A DNA stretch of 64,000 nt from Ixodes scapularis (GCF_016920785.2 NW_024609837.1:29510786-29574785), one strand, 5' to 3'. Positions 41,598 to 52,645 are shown, numbered from the stretch's first letter. A program made the numbers and translations. The notes: generated by a model from the letters alone, not told the origin.

Positions 41598-41699
41598 ACG
41601 TTAGGCAAAAGAGGCGAAGCCAGTCCACGAAGGAGGTTGGCCGGTGAGAGCCGCTTCATGGGGTGGTCCTAGAATATGAAAATGAGATTACAATATTGG

Positions 41700-42131
41700 G
41701 GCTACAATCTCCGCTGTGAACGTGGTTGTTCAGCAAAGCTGTGGTATCACCTGCAACGATTGCCTACAGCACTATACAAAATGCCGCCGCCGGTCGCAGC
41801 ACGCCGCCGCTGGTCGTATTGCCGTTTATTTTCCCTTTGCCGCTCCTAGTATTCACGCTGCTCCTCGGGAGTCCTAACTATGCGTGGCCTATTCATCGTG
41901 GGGCTGCAGCAACAATGAAATCAGTTGCTATGCTCCGTTTCATCTTACGTTTAAGCGCAGCGGATGTTACGAGCCATCGGAGCCAATCGGAGGCCATGTG
42001 AGTGTCACGTGACCTTAGAGAGGGGGCACAGCGACGCGCGGAAAGCGTATCGCGGGCCACGTCCACAGAATGGGATTGGCTAATATAGCTCGTACCGTCC
42101 GCTGGGTCTGGATGTAAGGTGAAACGGGGTA
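41700..42131 (-). repeat. Interspersed repeat B, copy 2 (inverted)
   Basis: The reverse complement of 1611-2045, including the MITE (about 41935-42131) and the small basic ORF, here with a TAG after EQREY. Its outer end abuts the LINE at 42132. Confidence 0.75.
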
Positions 42132-43436
42132 CAGACCAACACGCTGTTTACAAAAAGTGGCTCAGTTGGAAGGTCTTGCATATTTCCCGTGTAACTTTCA
42201 AATAACCGCAAAATTTTCTTCTGTAATTTAAGAATCTTATTGTAGTTTGTGAGCGTGATGGTGCCCCATACTAAAATACAGTAGCATAACTTTGAGTAAA
42301 AAGAGAGTAATAAATTTGTTTTTTTTAACCATGTAGGGATCAGGTTTCTTATTTTATACAAACATCCAACTGCCTGAAAAAGCTCAGCAGTCAACTTATT
42401 TACATGTGCATTCCAGCTAAGCTCCTGGTTAAACCAAACGCCTAAAAGTTTTTGTTCGGGGACTTGCTCTATAATCGTGTTTTCGAAATACAGAGTTATT
42501 GGAGTATTATCATGTTTGTTTACTGGAGCAAAAATTATATACTTGGTTTTCTTAGAATTTAGTTGCAGTTTATTTTTATTGAGCCACACTGCTAATTCAG
42601 CGAGATAGCTATTTGCCATTGACTCTAGGGATGCTTTGGAGGCAGAGGCGAAAAATGCGTTCGTATCATCTGCGTATATAATCAGTTCTGGAGATCTAGG
42701 AATAGCAGTAATGTCGTTTATGTAAAGGAGGAACAACAGGGGGCCTAGGATAGAACTTTGGGGGACACCATATTTTACTTCCAACGTGGTTGAGAGAGAG
42801 TTGTTAACTTTGACAAATTGAAGGCGATTTGTTAGATAATGTTTTATTAAAACCAAAGCTACTCTTCGTATTCCGTACAGTTGAAGCTTAACAAAATTTG
42901 GTGTTGAATCATGTCGAATGCTTTTTTAAAGTCTAAAAAAACTCCCAGTGTGTATAATTTATTTCCCATGTTATATATTATTTTATCTTTCGTCTCAACA
43001 AGTGCCTGCTCTGATGATTAGCCCTTTTGGAAACCATACTGTGATTTGTTTATGACATCATTCTTTATAAAAAACTGATATAATCGGCTTTGTATAACTC
43101 CCTCAAATGTTTTCAAAAATATTGGCAAGACTGATATAGGTCTATAATTTTGTAGATACGGTTTCCCTCCTTTAAAGACAGGGGTAACTTTATCAATTTT
43201 TAGGGCGTCTGGGAATATACCCGAGTCTAGAGTACAATTTATTATATGGCATAAGATGTTACTTATAATTTTAGAAACATATTTAATGGGAGTGGGTTTT
43301 ATTTCATCTACGCCATGGGCTACAATATTTTTTATCTTATTTATAAGACCTTCTATTTCTTGTGGGGTGGTTGGTGATAACATTATCGAATTGGTTATAG
43401 AATGCGTGGTCATCATGCCACCGCGTAAGGGCTCCG
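42132..43436 (-). pseudogene. LINE reverse transcriptase, Jockey/CR1-like
   Basis: 43436-43021 gives the RT fingers (VAHGVDEIKPTPIKYVSK, FKGGKPYLQNYRPISVLP, KSQYGFQKG) and then a TAG. Coding continues after a stop as LGVFLDFKKAFDMIQHQILL. 42856-42132 gives VPQSSILGPLLFLLYINDI, the active site YADD at 42676-42665, and ELSWNAHVNKL in the thumb. At least two interruptions are seen. The 5' end meets repeat A' at 43436 and the 3' end meets B' at 42131, where the open frame simply reads into the repeat. Its endonuclease, ORF1 and 3' tail are missing. Confidence 0.85.
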
Positions 43437-44133
43437 CGTAAGAGACAACAGACAACCTTCAGAAAAGCTGTGTATGTGCGCGTGTGGAATGGAACTCCCT
43501 GTGAGTCACCAGCAACACGAGACACCTCATCTTGAGACCCACCACGAAGTTTAGCGGCAATGGCTGGCGGCTTTCACACGAACTTGTTCACTATTGGCTG
43601 CTCAAGATCACGTTGGCCCTTGGGATTGGACGAGCCAGAGTTCGGTGAGATTGAGAGTTTATATAAAGGGAGACGCTCGCAGATCGAGTGTGAGGATGAT
43701 CGAGAATTCAAACACTGAAACGCTGATCTAAATATGTAGGTATGAAGCGTCCTTTTTTCGTCGTGCCCCTCGTCTCCGGCTCGTCTGTTCTGCATCCCGC
43801 CCGGCATTTGGTAGCGGGGCCGAGCTGGGAACCTTAGGAGGACCCCTGGGACACAACAGGGGCGACCATGACGGAGTGTGGCGCGAATGGTCCCTGCGGC
43901 GGGCTGCCGTGTGCCCGATGGTTTCTGTGGTCGAGTTCATCTCGAAAACGAGGAACTTGATGCACATGACGGGCTTGAGGCAGGAGTCGGCAGGGTTAAT
44001 CCTAAACCCGCAGGAGCTTTAGTGTTTACAGGCTCTAGCGATGGTTTAGGCTGAAAAGAAAAACGCCACTAGCGACGGTAGAAGCCTCTTGCGACGTCTT
44101 AGGGCCTGCTCTGCAGGGGCGGATCCGGTCCTA
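43437..44133 (-). repeat. Interspersed repeat A, copy 2 (inverted)
   Basis: The reverse complement of 1-695, sharing the TATATAAAGGG core (about 43658-43668) and flanking sequence. Confidence 0.78.
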
Positions 44134-44448
44134 TGCCGTCGTAAGAGGCTTAAAGACCTGTCCTGTCCCAGTCGGTCCTACTCGGTTGCAAGTGTGTGAA
44201 CGGACCTTTAGGGGCAAACGCTAACCCAAGACGTGGTTTGGATTCTGCGCATGCGCAGTGGCGAGCCCCTATTCCTTCGGAACCCCTTAACGTTGGGCAC
44301 CATATTCTAAAACTCCCTAATGGATCTTTTTGTGCAAGCGCCCATATCCTTCTATATTACTTCACTTATCTCGGTTTTAACAGGGTGTTTGAACCTAATT
44401 CGGAAATAATAAACAAATAGGGTGAGAGACGATTCCCGTTTTTACCAT
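44134..44448. other. No gene recognised
   Basis: Contains the near-palindrome TTCTGCGCATGCGCAGTGG near 44247. No coding sequence is supported. Confidence 0.4.
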
Positions 44449-44497
44449 TTATTTATCAGGATCGGCAGACATTAAGAGAGGGTATAATCGTCAAGGT
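44449..44497 (-). repeat. LINE 3' terminal sequence (minus)
   Basis: Reads TTGACGATTATACCCTC...GATAAATAAA on minus. The same 3' end is present on plus at 51062-51107. TTGATAAATA-type ends are typical of LINE tails. Confidence 0.45.
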
Positions 44498-44640
44498 AAG
44501 AAGGCCAATGACTAGAATCTGTTTATTCAACTTTTTTTAATAAGTGCTTTTAGTGGTCATGTTAAGATTGCATTATTTATGACAATTACTATTAAAGGCC
44601 AGCCAAGTTGAAGAGATTTGGAAAGATATAATAATTTTTG

Positions 44641-45012
44641 AAATATTAATTGATAAATGTTCATGTTTTTTAACCCGATTCAAAGATTACGCGCATAATG
44701 CCCTCTGGAAGTCCCGCCCAGATGAAGCTTAGAAAAGGGACATAGTCGGTTCAATCATGTCGTCACAATCTCCGCAGCATGTCCTTGGTGGGCCACGCAG
44801 GCGACACAAGTGACATTAAATACAATAAAATCATCCGATGGGCTAGTTGGGTAAACATAATTTTAAAAAAAATTAATTATAACACAAGTGACGATGTGAC
44901 TGCAACGACTACATCACTTTTCTAAGCTTCATTGTAGACCGGGCTTGTGATTCCGTTTTTGCGCGCAATTTTTAAACAGGTCTAAAATATAAAAATTTAT
45001 CAATTAATATCT
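44641..45012. mobile_element. Fold-back element, ~130 bp arms
   Basis: The left arm 44641-44773 (ATATTAATTGATAAATG ... GATGAAGCTTAGAAAAGGGA) is the inverse of the right arm 44883-45012 (TCACTTTTCTAAGCTTCATT ... ATTTATCAATTAATAT). The similarity is imperfect but continuous. The spacer is ~110 bases. No coding sequence. Confidence 0.65.
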
Positions 45013-45159
45013 AAAAAAAAAAAAACTTTACATTTTCGCATATTTCCTTAAATTGTCCTAACCTCAAAAAGTAATTGCCGTGAATACTGCAATGGCAACA
45101 TGACCCCTCAAACCAATCATTAAAATGTTAACAGATTTTAGCTACTAGTAAACTTACCT

Positions 45160-45467
45160 TGTGGGAGCAAGAGTCTCCCAACACGGCCAGAGGCCGCTGC
45201 CGAATGCCCAAACTGGACAACGGCCGAGGCGCGCAATAGCGCACGTAGGACAGGCGCAGAAGCCTATAAAAGAGGGCACACGCCCACAGAACGGGGGGAA
45301 GACGGACCGTGGTCACGGAGGCGTGCAGTCCCAACACTCCGGCAATATTTTACGCTTATACTAACAACCCAATCCTGTTACTCTAATAAATGTAGTTTCT
45401 CGTTATGGAAACCCCGGCTTCGTGTTGTTCCTCCCGGATGGGCATGCAGCAAGGCCACCCTACCACA
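45160..45467 (+). repeat. G3 5' LTR
   Basis: TATA-like CCTATAAAAGAG at about 45262-45273 and the polyadenylation signal AATAAA at 45385 give a plausible U3-R-U5 layout. No tRNA-like part, unlike G1/G2. Confidence 0.92.
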
Positions 45468-45481
45468 TGGCGCCCAACGTG
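45468..45481 (+). promoter_or_regulatory. G3 primer-binding site, tRNA-Lys type
   Basis: TGGCGCCCAACGTG directly follows the 5' LTR and is complementary to a tRNA 3' end of the ...CACGTTGGGCGCCA type, as in arthropod tRNA-Lys(CTT). The match length is 14 bases. The tRNA comparison is from memory. Confidence 0.75.
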
Positions 45482-45731
45482 CTTTTGCTGCCCTTCTGTC
45501 GGAACGGGGCTGGGTTTCTTCTCTCGGTAAGTTTTTTTTTTTCAACCGCGGTGTTTCTTTTCCAAGTAGTGCTGGTATTCGCGACAGCGCGAGTGCTCGT
45601 TGATTGGAGCCTCAAAACATTGCTTAGTCACGCAGGGGCGTGTTTATCGCTCTATGGGCGTGTTTATTTTTTTCCAATGGAGTATACCGCCTGTTTCCGC
45701 ACACGTTTTCGCGTTTCTGTTTCTTCCCGCC

Positions 45732-46690
45732 ATGTCTTCCACACTACGGTCCGAGACGAAGGATGGCGAAAAGCCTGGAGCAAGCGTGGATCCCGGAGCA
45801 GGCACGGCGGATGCGCAGGCCGAATTGCTACTGAAGGTGGCAGCCATGTGTGATGCGGTTACACAGCGTCTCGCCGTGCAGCAGTCACGTGAGCCGGAGC
45901 TGCGTCCCCAGCTGACGGTGCCGGTGTACACTGGCTACAAGGACGTCAAGTCAGTCGCCGACTTTCTGGGTGAGCTCGACGTCTACAAAGCCGCCTCAGG
46001 CGCCTCGGAATCCCTCGTGATCAGCAGAATACTCCCACTCTTCTCTAAAGTCTAGCGCTGCGTGCTGGTTAAGGCTGCGACCTACGTTCACCAGCGGAGT
46101 TCGAGCGGATATTCCGAGCAGAGTTCCTGCCATCTGGTTACGACTTACAAATCTTGAAAGAACTCGAGTCCCGAACGCAACATCCGAACGAAAGCCTGGT
46201 TCAGTATGTTCGCGCATTGCAGGAACTCACACGAAGGCACAACCTAATGCCTTCGAGTCGGAGATTATAGCTCGGGTCCTCAGACAATGTCACCCAGAGT
46301 ACCACGTGTACCTACACGGCCGCACATATGAGACCATTGAAGAGCTAGCCCAGCATGCCCCCCGCACAGAGGAGATCTTCCTCGCTCAAAAGAGCTATCT
46401 CCCACCGCCTTTGGCCGCAAACTCTCTCGAACCCGCATGTGCTTGGCAGGGCCCCGAGACAATCCCGGCGCTAAGACCTCCACGGGACTGGCACAGAGTG
46501 CCCAATCAAAGCAGCCGGAGGCGCTCCAGGTTTGGTTTAATGCGGGGGCACTGGAGGACGTCCGAAGAGCGCCCTGGTGCCGGCGACTCAAGCAGGTATT
46601 CGGACCAATGCCACAACTGTGTACAGCGCGGCCACTTCCAAAGAGTGCCCAAATACAAACCCGAGGCGGAACGAAACAAATGGCGGTAGG
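45732..46690 (+). pseudogene. G3 gag, frameshifted
   Basis: An ATG at 45732 (MSSTLRSETKDGEKPG) opens the frame, which runs to a stop at 46055 (VADFLGELDVYKAASG). Gag similarity continues in other frames: FRAEFLPSGYDLQILKELE near 46110, then a zinc-knuckle region at about 46605-46660, CHNCVQRGHFQRV, where the last Cys is replaced. At least two frameshifts. The first ATG at 45600 is less likely because its segment is hydrophobic and unlike Gag. Confidence 0.75.
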
Positions 46691-46806
46691 GCTGGAAGTG
46701 AGCGGAGGGATTGTGGAAATCAGGTCAACCCTCGCGCAGCTATGGGCCGTGAAAATCCGGAAGGTCACGTGGCATCCCAATTGGGAAACTATTACGACCG
46801 GCGGCA

Positions 46807-47205
46807 ATGAGCCCCACTGCAGAGCCGCCGATGGCCACTATCACAGCCGGGATCACGCACGCAGCGTCACTTGTTCCATCGGTATGTCGAATTCAGCCTA
46901 ACAGCGAAATGATCGAGCCAGGCATGACGATCACTTTGCTCCGTTTTCCTTTTGCCGCGCTTTTGAATACCGGGGCTGCTATCTCGCTTATAGGGGACGC
47001 TGCCTATGAACTATGCAGAAATATAAAAAGTAACCTTTCGTTCGGCAGACACACGTCTGCAGTTAGCCTCCGGGTCAGCAATATCGGCGGACGGAGCCGT
47101 AAGGCTTAAAATTTCATTTAACGAGAAGAAACGGCGTCAGCGCTTTCTGTATCTCCCGGGACTCGCTGTGCCCGTGACCTTGGGTCGAGATTTTATCGCA
47201 GGCGT
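46807..47205 (+). pseudogene. G3 protease, active-site Asp replaced by Asn
   Basis: The frame at 46807-47109 holds AALLNTGAAISLIGD. The retropepsin motif is normally LLDTGA; here the codon at 46966-46968 is AAT (Asn), which would remove proteolysis. The rest of the fold lies in the next frame, ending TLGRDFIAGV near 47175-47205. Confidence 0.8.
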
Positions 47206-48178
47206 AAGCATGACGCTTGACTTCCCTGGTGGCGGCTATCGTCTAGGAAACCAGGCGGCCCTGACTCCGTTCACCAGACGAGAGAACTGCATCGCTGGCC
47301 CAACCCTCCCAGCCCACTTCACAACGGCTGCAGCTGCCCTACCATCCGAAATCTCGGATGCCCTACAGAAGTGTCCGGGCACTGACCTCCAGAAGGGACA
47401 GGTGGAGGACGTCCTGCGGTCGTTCTCTCCGATGTTCACAGAGCGACCAGGAAAGACAGACATCCTGTTGCATTGGATTGAAACCGGTAACGCACCGCCT
47501 TGGAGGTGCAATCCACGCACCATCAGCGTGCACAAAAGAGAAGTCCTGGAGGTGGCCCTTCAGGAGACGCTGGACACCGGCGCAGTACGTGATTCAAAGA
47601 GCCCTTGGGCATTTCCTGTCGTTCTCGCTCCGAAAAAAGATGGAACGGCGAAACTCTGCGTAGATTACAGACGGCTGAACGAAGTGTCTGTACGGGACAG
47701 CTACCCTTTCCCCAGAATTTCCTCTATAATGTACGCGCTCGGGAAAGCGACGGTGTTTACCACATTGGATTGCAGCTGTGGATTCCTTCAGATTGAAGTG
47801 CATCCGTTAGGCGTGCAGAAAACCGCTTTCATTTGCCACAGAGGGCTGTACGAGTTCACCCGCTTGCTTTTTGGCTTGTCCAACTCGCCAGCGAGCTTTC
47901 AGCGACTGATGGACGTTGTGCTCGGAAACGCAAAGTACGAATTCGCGATGGCATACATGGATGACGTTGTTGTTTTCTCGCGTACATTCGAGGAGCATCT
48001 CAAACACTTGACTATCGTGCTTGAGCGAATGCGGAACGCGGGTCTTACAATCAACCCGGGGAAAGTTCAATTGGCCGAGCCCAAAATTAACCTCCTCGGA
48101 TTTGTTGTCGATAGCGGCACGCTCCGTCCCAACGAAGCAAAACTGCGCGCACTGAGTACCCGTGCCCCTATGACGTGA
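47168..48178 (+). CDS. G3 reverse transcriptase
   Basis: An open frame of 336 codons. RT motifs in order: SPWAFPVVLAPKKDGTAKLC, VDYRRLNEVSVRDSYPFPRI, FTTLDCSCGFLQIEV, LLFGLSNSPASFQRLMD, active site YMDD at 47954-47965 and VVVFSRTFEEHLKHL. A frameshift at the end (48175) separates it from RNase H. The RT catalytic residues look intact. The second Asp-containing motif reads TTLDCSCGF rather than the usual TLDLxSGY. Confidence 0.88.
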   Translation: MPVTLGRDFIAGVSMTLDFPGGGYRLGNQAALTPFTRRENCIAGPTLPAHFTTAAAALPSEISDALQKCPGTDLQKGQVEDVLRSFSPMFTERPGKTDILLHWIETGNAPPWRCNPRTISVHKREVLEVALQETLDTGAVRDSKSPWAFPVVLAPKKDGTAKLCVDYRRLNEVSVRDSYPFPRISSIMYALGKATVFTTLDCSCGFLQIEVHPLGVQKTAFICHRGLYEFTRLLFGLSNSPASFQRLMDVVLGNAKYEFAMAYMDDVVVFSRTFEEHLKHLTIVLERMRNAGLTINPGKVQLAEPKINLLGFVVDSGTLRPNEAKLRALSTRAPMT

Positions 48179-50163
48179 AAAGTCTACAGCAATATCTCGG
48201 AATGATTGCATTCTATAGGGATTTCATTCCTTTCTGCTCCGTGATTTCTCAGCCGCTTAATCACCTTCTTCGAAAAGGCGTCAAATGGTGTTGGAGCCAA
48301 CAGCAACAAAGCGCATTCGTAGCATTATCAAAGGCAGTGACAGAGAACGCGCGTCTGCATCTTCCCGACCTAAACCAACCATTAGTTTCGCAGACAGATG
48401 CAAGCGATTGCGGCATCGGAGCTGTTTTACGGCAGGAACATGACGGTATACTTCGGCCGGTTGCTTTCGCAAGTCAGACCCTCAATTCCGTACAGCGTAA
48501 CTACAGTGTTGCCGAAAGAAAATGTTTAGCCATAGTGCATGCGTTAAGGAATTTGATCAGTGCGGTTCTGAAAAGTCTTCAGAACCCCGCTGGTCGCCTC
48601 CCTCGCTGGGCACTTAGGCTACAACAGTACGATTACACTATTGTATACAGGCCGGGTGCTACTAACCAAATCGCTGATGCACTTTCCCGCGCCCCTCTTT
48701 CTGAGAACCACGTGCAGGAAGTCCCAGGTCTGGTCGCAGTCGTTAATACAACACAGGGACCACCTGACTCACGGTGGAGTACGTTGGTCTCAAGAGAGGA
48801 TCTTCTCAAGGCCCAGCACGACGATGGGTTGTGCCAACAAGTGACTGCCTGGCTGGCAGCGTCCGGTCCAGTCGACCGTCCAAGTGGCAAGGAGTACGAC
48901 TCTTACTTGATGAGCGACGACGGCCTCCTGCTGCGCTACATCCCCCAGCCCGACGACGGTCCGGATGGTTCAGCATTCCGGACCGTGATACCCCGTAAGC
49001 TGCGTAAGCTTTTCATCCGATACATGCACAGCTCTGCCCTAGCCGGACACAGCAGTGGGAGCAAGAATTACGATAAGTTGTCCCAGATTGCGACGTGGTC
49101 CGGCATGCGGCAAGATATACTGAGGTATGCGCGTAGTTGCCCGTCATGCCAGAAAGCGAAGCCACATGGTGGTCAAACCCCAGGTCTCATGGAACCGATT
49201 GCAAGCCAGAGCCCTTGGCAGATCTGTTGCTGTGACGTCATGGGTCCATTTCCACGTAGCCTACGCGGAAACCAGTACTTGTTCGTAGTAACAGACCATT
49301 TCACCAAATGGGTGGAGCTGTTTCCTTTACGAAAGTTGGATTCGTAGAAAATATGGGACTGCCTACTTCAAGTTTTCGCGCGTTTTAGTTTCCCGGCAAG
49401 CCTAATTTCGGATAATGCGTCGTATTTTACGAACAAAGTGTTCGTCAATGCATGCGCGGTTCTGGGAATTGAACATAAACGAACTTTGCCGTATCATCCA
49501 CAGGCAAATATAACCGAAAGGGTGACTCGAAACCTTAAGATGATGCTTGTTGCTCATACGGAGCGTCGCAAAGGCTGGGATGCGAAGCACCCAGAAATGG
49601 TCTTCGCCACTCGCACCACGGTTAACCGGTCCACCGGGCTCACTACTGCCCAGCTCAATTTTGGCAGAGAGCTTGCTTTCCCTCTCACTAACACTCTCCG
49701 TTCGACAGAGCCCAGGGCACAGGACCGCAACTACACAAAGTTCGCAGACGACATTCGAAAGCGTTTCACAATCAACCTCAAGGAAGCCCGGGAAAACCTT
49801 GACGTTGCCAAACTGCAGCAATCCGACCAGTACAACCAGGGACGCCGAGACCTGCAGTTCGAGGTTGGAGACTTGGTGCTCAGGCGCACTCACACCCTGA
49901 GTGACGCGGCGAAAGGCTTCACCGCCTCACTAGCCAACAGGGGGGATGGTCCATTTCGTGTAGGCAAAAAGCTTTCCCCGCTTACATACACACTAATTCA
50001 CCATTTCAGTGGTGAGTCCACGGGACCAACTCGTGTCACCGACCTTAAACAATTCCACATCCCGGAAGATGGTTTTTCGCAGCATCAGACCGATGCCGAC
50101 AACGGCCCGGTCCCGGACCCCCCCTCGCCGCCACACAGGCCGTACAACCTGCGACGTCGGTGA
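48175..50163 (+). pseudogene. G3 RNase H (deleted segment) and integrase, one stop
   Basis: RNase H starts QTDASDCGIGAVLRQEHDG and RNYSVAERKCLAIVHALRNL. It then jumps to SAVLKSLQNPAGRLPRWAL, without the ~25 residues (including VTDHxAL) found in G1/G2, so an in-frame deletion removed part of the enzyme. Integrase: HHCC ends CPSCQKAKP, first Asp in CCDVMGPF, a nonsense TAG at 49345-49347, then in the same frame the second Asp (ISDNASYF) and the Glu (NITERVTRN). It continues to the C-terminal GDLVLRR segment and ends at 50163. One stop and one RNase H deletion are the main lesions. Confidence 0.85.
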
Positions 50164-50726
50164 CGGCTGAGAGAAGTTGTAAAGCGATGGACAAGATTAT
50201 TCTTTTTTTTTCCTTCCTTCTTTCTTTCGGGTTTCGAGCGTTGTACCTCGATCGTATATCATCCCACGGGTCTGATCGCCTTTCTGAGGGGGGAGAGGGA
50301 GAAATATTGCGCGATTGCGTGCTCACTTCATACCCTTTATCCTTTTTTTTATGCATCATAGAGCTAGGGGTTACACATGAGAGTAACCCATGGCAATTGC
50401 TCGTTCTAATTCACGAAGATGGATCACGGGCGACGCCACCACTAATCCCGGGCATCTGGACGCCAGGGTCCCAGAACACGTGGCGGTCCCAGTCACCGAG
50501 GGCGGCAAACAGCGAGGCCCACCGCACGGAACTGCGGCCAGTGGGCAAGACGTTCCACAGGCACCGAAAACTGCAACTGCCGGGGATTCCGGAAACGGCC
50601 ACCAAAGGACAACCGCGACCTGGAGCGCGCCCTAGCGCCGGTACAGCGCCGCCGTCCACACCCTCGACGACGACCCCCTCCCAAGGACGACCACTTCAAC
50701 ACTGGCATCGACATGCCAGGCGCTTA
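50164..50726 (+). other. G3 3' internal region, non-coding
   Basis: Between the integrase stop and the purine tract. The open frame that crosses it has no recognised domain and reads into the LTR, so I do not call an env or other gene. Confidence 0.5.
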
Positions 50727-50750
50727 AGGGGGGGGGGGGGGGGGGGGGAG

Positions 50751-51058
50751 TGTGGGAGCAAGAGTCTCCCACCACGGCCAGAGGCCGCTGCCGAATGCCC
50801 AAACTGGACAACGGCCGAGGCGCGCAATAGCGCACGTAGGACAGGCGCAGAAGCCTATAAAGGAGGGCACACGCCCACAGAACGGGGGGAAGACGAACCG
50901 TGGTCACGGAGGCGTGCTGTTCCAACACTCCGGCAATGTTTTATGCTTATACTGACAACCCAATCCTGTTACTCTAATAAATGTAGTTTCTCGTTATGGG
51001 AACCCCGGCTTCGTGTTGTTCCTCCCGGATGGGCATGCAGCAAGGCCACCCTACCACA
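50751..51058 (+). repeat. G3 3' LTR
   Basis: 308-base partner of 45160-45467, preceded by a G-rich purine tract (50727-50750) and followed by ACCT (51059-51062). Confidence 0.93.
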
Positions 51059-51061
51059 ACC

Positions 51062-51107
51062 TTTGACGATTATCCCCTCATGTAATGTCCGCCAAGCTTG
51101 ATAAATA
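51062..51107 (+). repeat. LINE 3' terminal sequence (plus)
   Basis: TTTGACGATTATCCCCTC...CTTGATAAATA resembles the reverse complement of 44449-44497. The element body lies to the left, broken by G3. Confidence 0.45.
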
Positions 51108-51374
51108 CATACACGGCGGAGACTTCACTCGTCTAACCCTCATCCTTTTTATTTTTTTAAATCTGTCTGAATTAAAGTCGAACACCCCTTATATATATAT
51201 ATCTTTTTCCTTTTTGTCGGCAGCTGTATTTCTGCAGCAAAACAGGAAATCTCATTTTGTCTCCGAGGTTGTCCTTCGCGGTTTTCTGCTTGCACAGAGA
51301 CGCGCAGCAATAAAAAAAGCACCTGAAAAGTATCGATACAGGAGCAACATCAGCGTACTGACCTGTGCCACCAC

Positions 51375-51415
51375 ATACCTCATAATGGCGGGTATAGCCC
51401 GCCATTATGAGGTAT
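51375..51415. repeat. Perfect 18 bp inverted repeat, 5 base loop
   Basis: Arms ATACCTCATAATGGCGGG (51375-51392) and CCCGCCATTATGAGGTAT (51398-51415), loop TATAG. ATGAGGTATTTAT is then repeated just downstream. Confidence 0.9.
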
Positions 51416-51587
51416 TTATCATGAGGTATTTATTTCGAAATATATCACACATATACGTGCGACTATGCTTGTGTGCGACGTGACTAAGCACACGAGTCGT
51501 GTGTAGTTTCAAATTGGCTGTACTAGATGGTGCAGCGTTGCTAATATGGTCTGGTGTAATTAATTGTTACAAACAAGATTTGCCAAG

Positions 51588-51660
51588 TGGCCAAGTGGGA
51601 ATCGAACCCCGTACCATGCGATCTGCAGCCCCACGCCTTTGGCAACTCGCCAGCGAGACT
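51588..51660 (-). repeat. tRNA-like sequence (SINE head or pseudogene)
   Basis: On minus a B box GGGGTTCGATTCCCAC lies ~30 bases after an A-box-like GCGAGTTGCCAAAGG. The remaining tRNA structure is unconvincing. Confidence 0.5.
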
Positions 51661-52256
51661 TGATGGTATGGCGGCAGTGCTCTTCGAGGAACGGGAGGTC
51701 ACCCTAGTTAGACAGTTACTCTACAAAATGAAGGCAGAAAACGGTGGAGGTTTCGGTGCAGTGAGCAACCTTGCAGCTCGTTTGGGCACGGCCGTGGGAA
51801 AGGGAAAAACTTGCCCGCCTTCGGTGAACTTCACCAGTTCACCGAATACGATTTAGCCGAGGATCCGAAATCTCCGGTCGGTGCCAAATTGTCGCTTTCC
51901 GAACGAATGTTTTGCTTGAGCGAGGTAACTTCTTTTCTACGGTGTCGTGGCAGCAGTGATCTTTGAAAAGGGTGAAGTCTTTTTGGTGTAAAGGCTTCCG
52001 TACAAAACATGAACTGGGGCCGATTGCGGTTTCCGTGCAACAAAAAGACTAGTTGCGAGGCCAGGCATAGGAAGTTCTAACACTAAAGTATTTGTACAAA
52101 AGAAATTCGGAATAACCTCGCACAGAAATTTAAAAAAAATTCCCCCTTTTACTTTATTTCACAGAAGGGGGGGCGATCATTTGGTTTCCACGGAAAACGT
52201 GAATACTAATCACACATAACGAGTAACATAAATTAATATTAAAACTGCGAGTTGGG
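51661..52256. other. No gene recognised
   Basis: Short unrecognised frames only. Confidence 0.35.
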
Positions 52257-52645
52257 CTAGTTTGTTTTATGCATGGTGGTAAATACGCCATAAACACGGA
52301 CAAAGAAAGAAGTACGCAGGACGAGGTTTAACTTGCAACTGAACTTTACTGAAGGAAGCATAAAAAGTAGAATAAAACCGCACAAACGAAACGATGCTGG
52401 ACTTTCATTAACCACCTGGAAAGCCTGCCGTGACTGTTGAGTGACCGATAAAAGCCTGATCCTTATCGGATAAGACAACAGAAGGAGCACTGATACACGC
52501 ATTCGTGCCAAGGGCCCTTATCACGAATGCCTCATGTATCTTGCTTTCCAATTTTGTTTTAAATTTTCCCATAATCTTGGTACTATTCAACTCGGCCAGG
52601 CACTTACACCTATCACAATGAACAGCCAAGTGGCAAAAGGGAAGT
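52257..52645 (-). pseudogene. PLE GIY-YIG C-terminus and 3' end, inverted copy
   Basis: Minus frame 52629-52408 has CLAELNSTKIMGKFKTKLE and HEAFVIRALGTNACISAP, the C-terminal part of the GIY-YIG region, then the 3' untranslated end to 52262. It is the inverse of 53482-53865, so this is the same PLE family in opposite orientation, cut at the GIY-YIG domain where it joins the plus copy. Confidence 0.78.

Larger units (their letters stand above)
45160..51058 (+). mobile_element. G3: Ty3/gypsy-type LTR retrotransposon, nearly full length
   Basis: 308-base LTRs at 45160-45467 and 50751-51058 (TGTGGGAGCAAG ... CTACCACA) differ at about nine positions by eye. Target duplication ACCT lies at 45156-45159 and 51059-51062. 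The primer-binding site is at 45468-45481. A poly-G purine tract adjoins the 3' LTR. Gag, protease, RT, RNase H and integrase are all present but disabled. It is not closely related to G1/G2 and is the youngest of the three. It sits within a LINE 3' end sequence (flank TTTGACGATTA on the right). Confidence 0.92.

Noticed and set aside
1..44133. A giant ~44 kb palindrome: repeats A, B and C occur in order and inverted as C', B', A'
   Set aside because: The sequence between the matching blocks is unrelated and spacings differ (for example 5.8 kb versus 2.1 kb between B and C). C lies inside separate insertions with their own target duplications. Independent dispersed repeats explain it better.
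50160..51101. A 313-codon frame after G3 integrase as an env gene
   Set aside because: It crosses the poly-G tract and reads into the LTR. It has no signal peptide, transmembrane or envelope motif that I can recognise.
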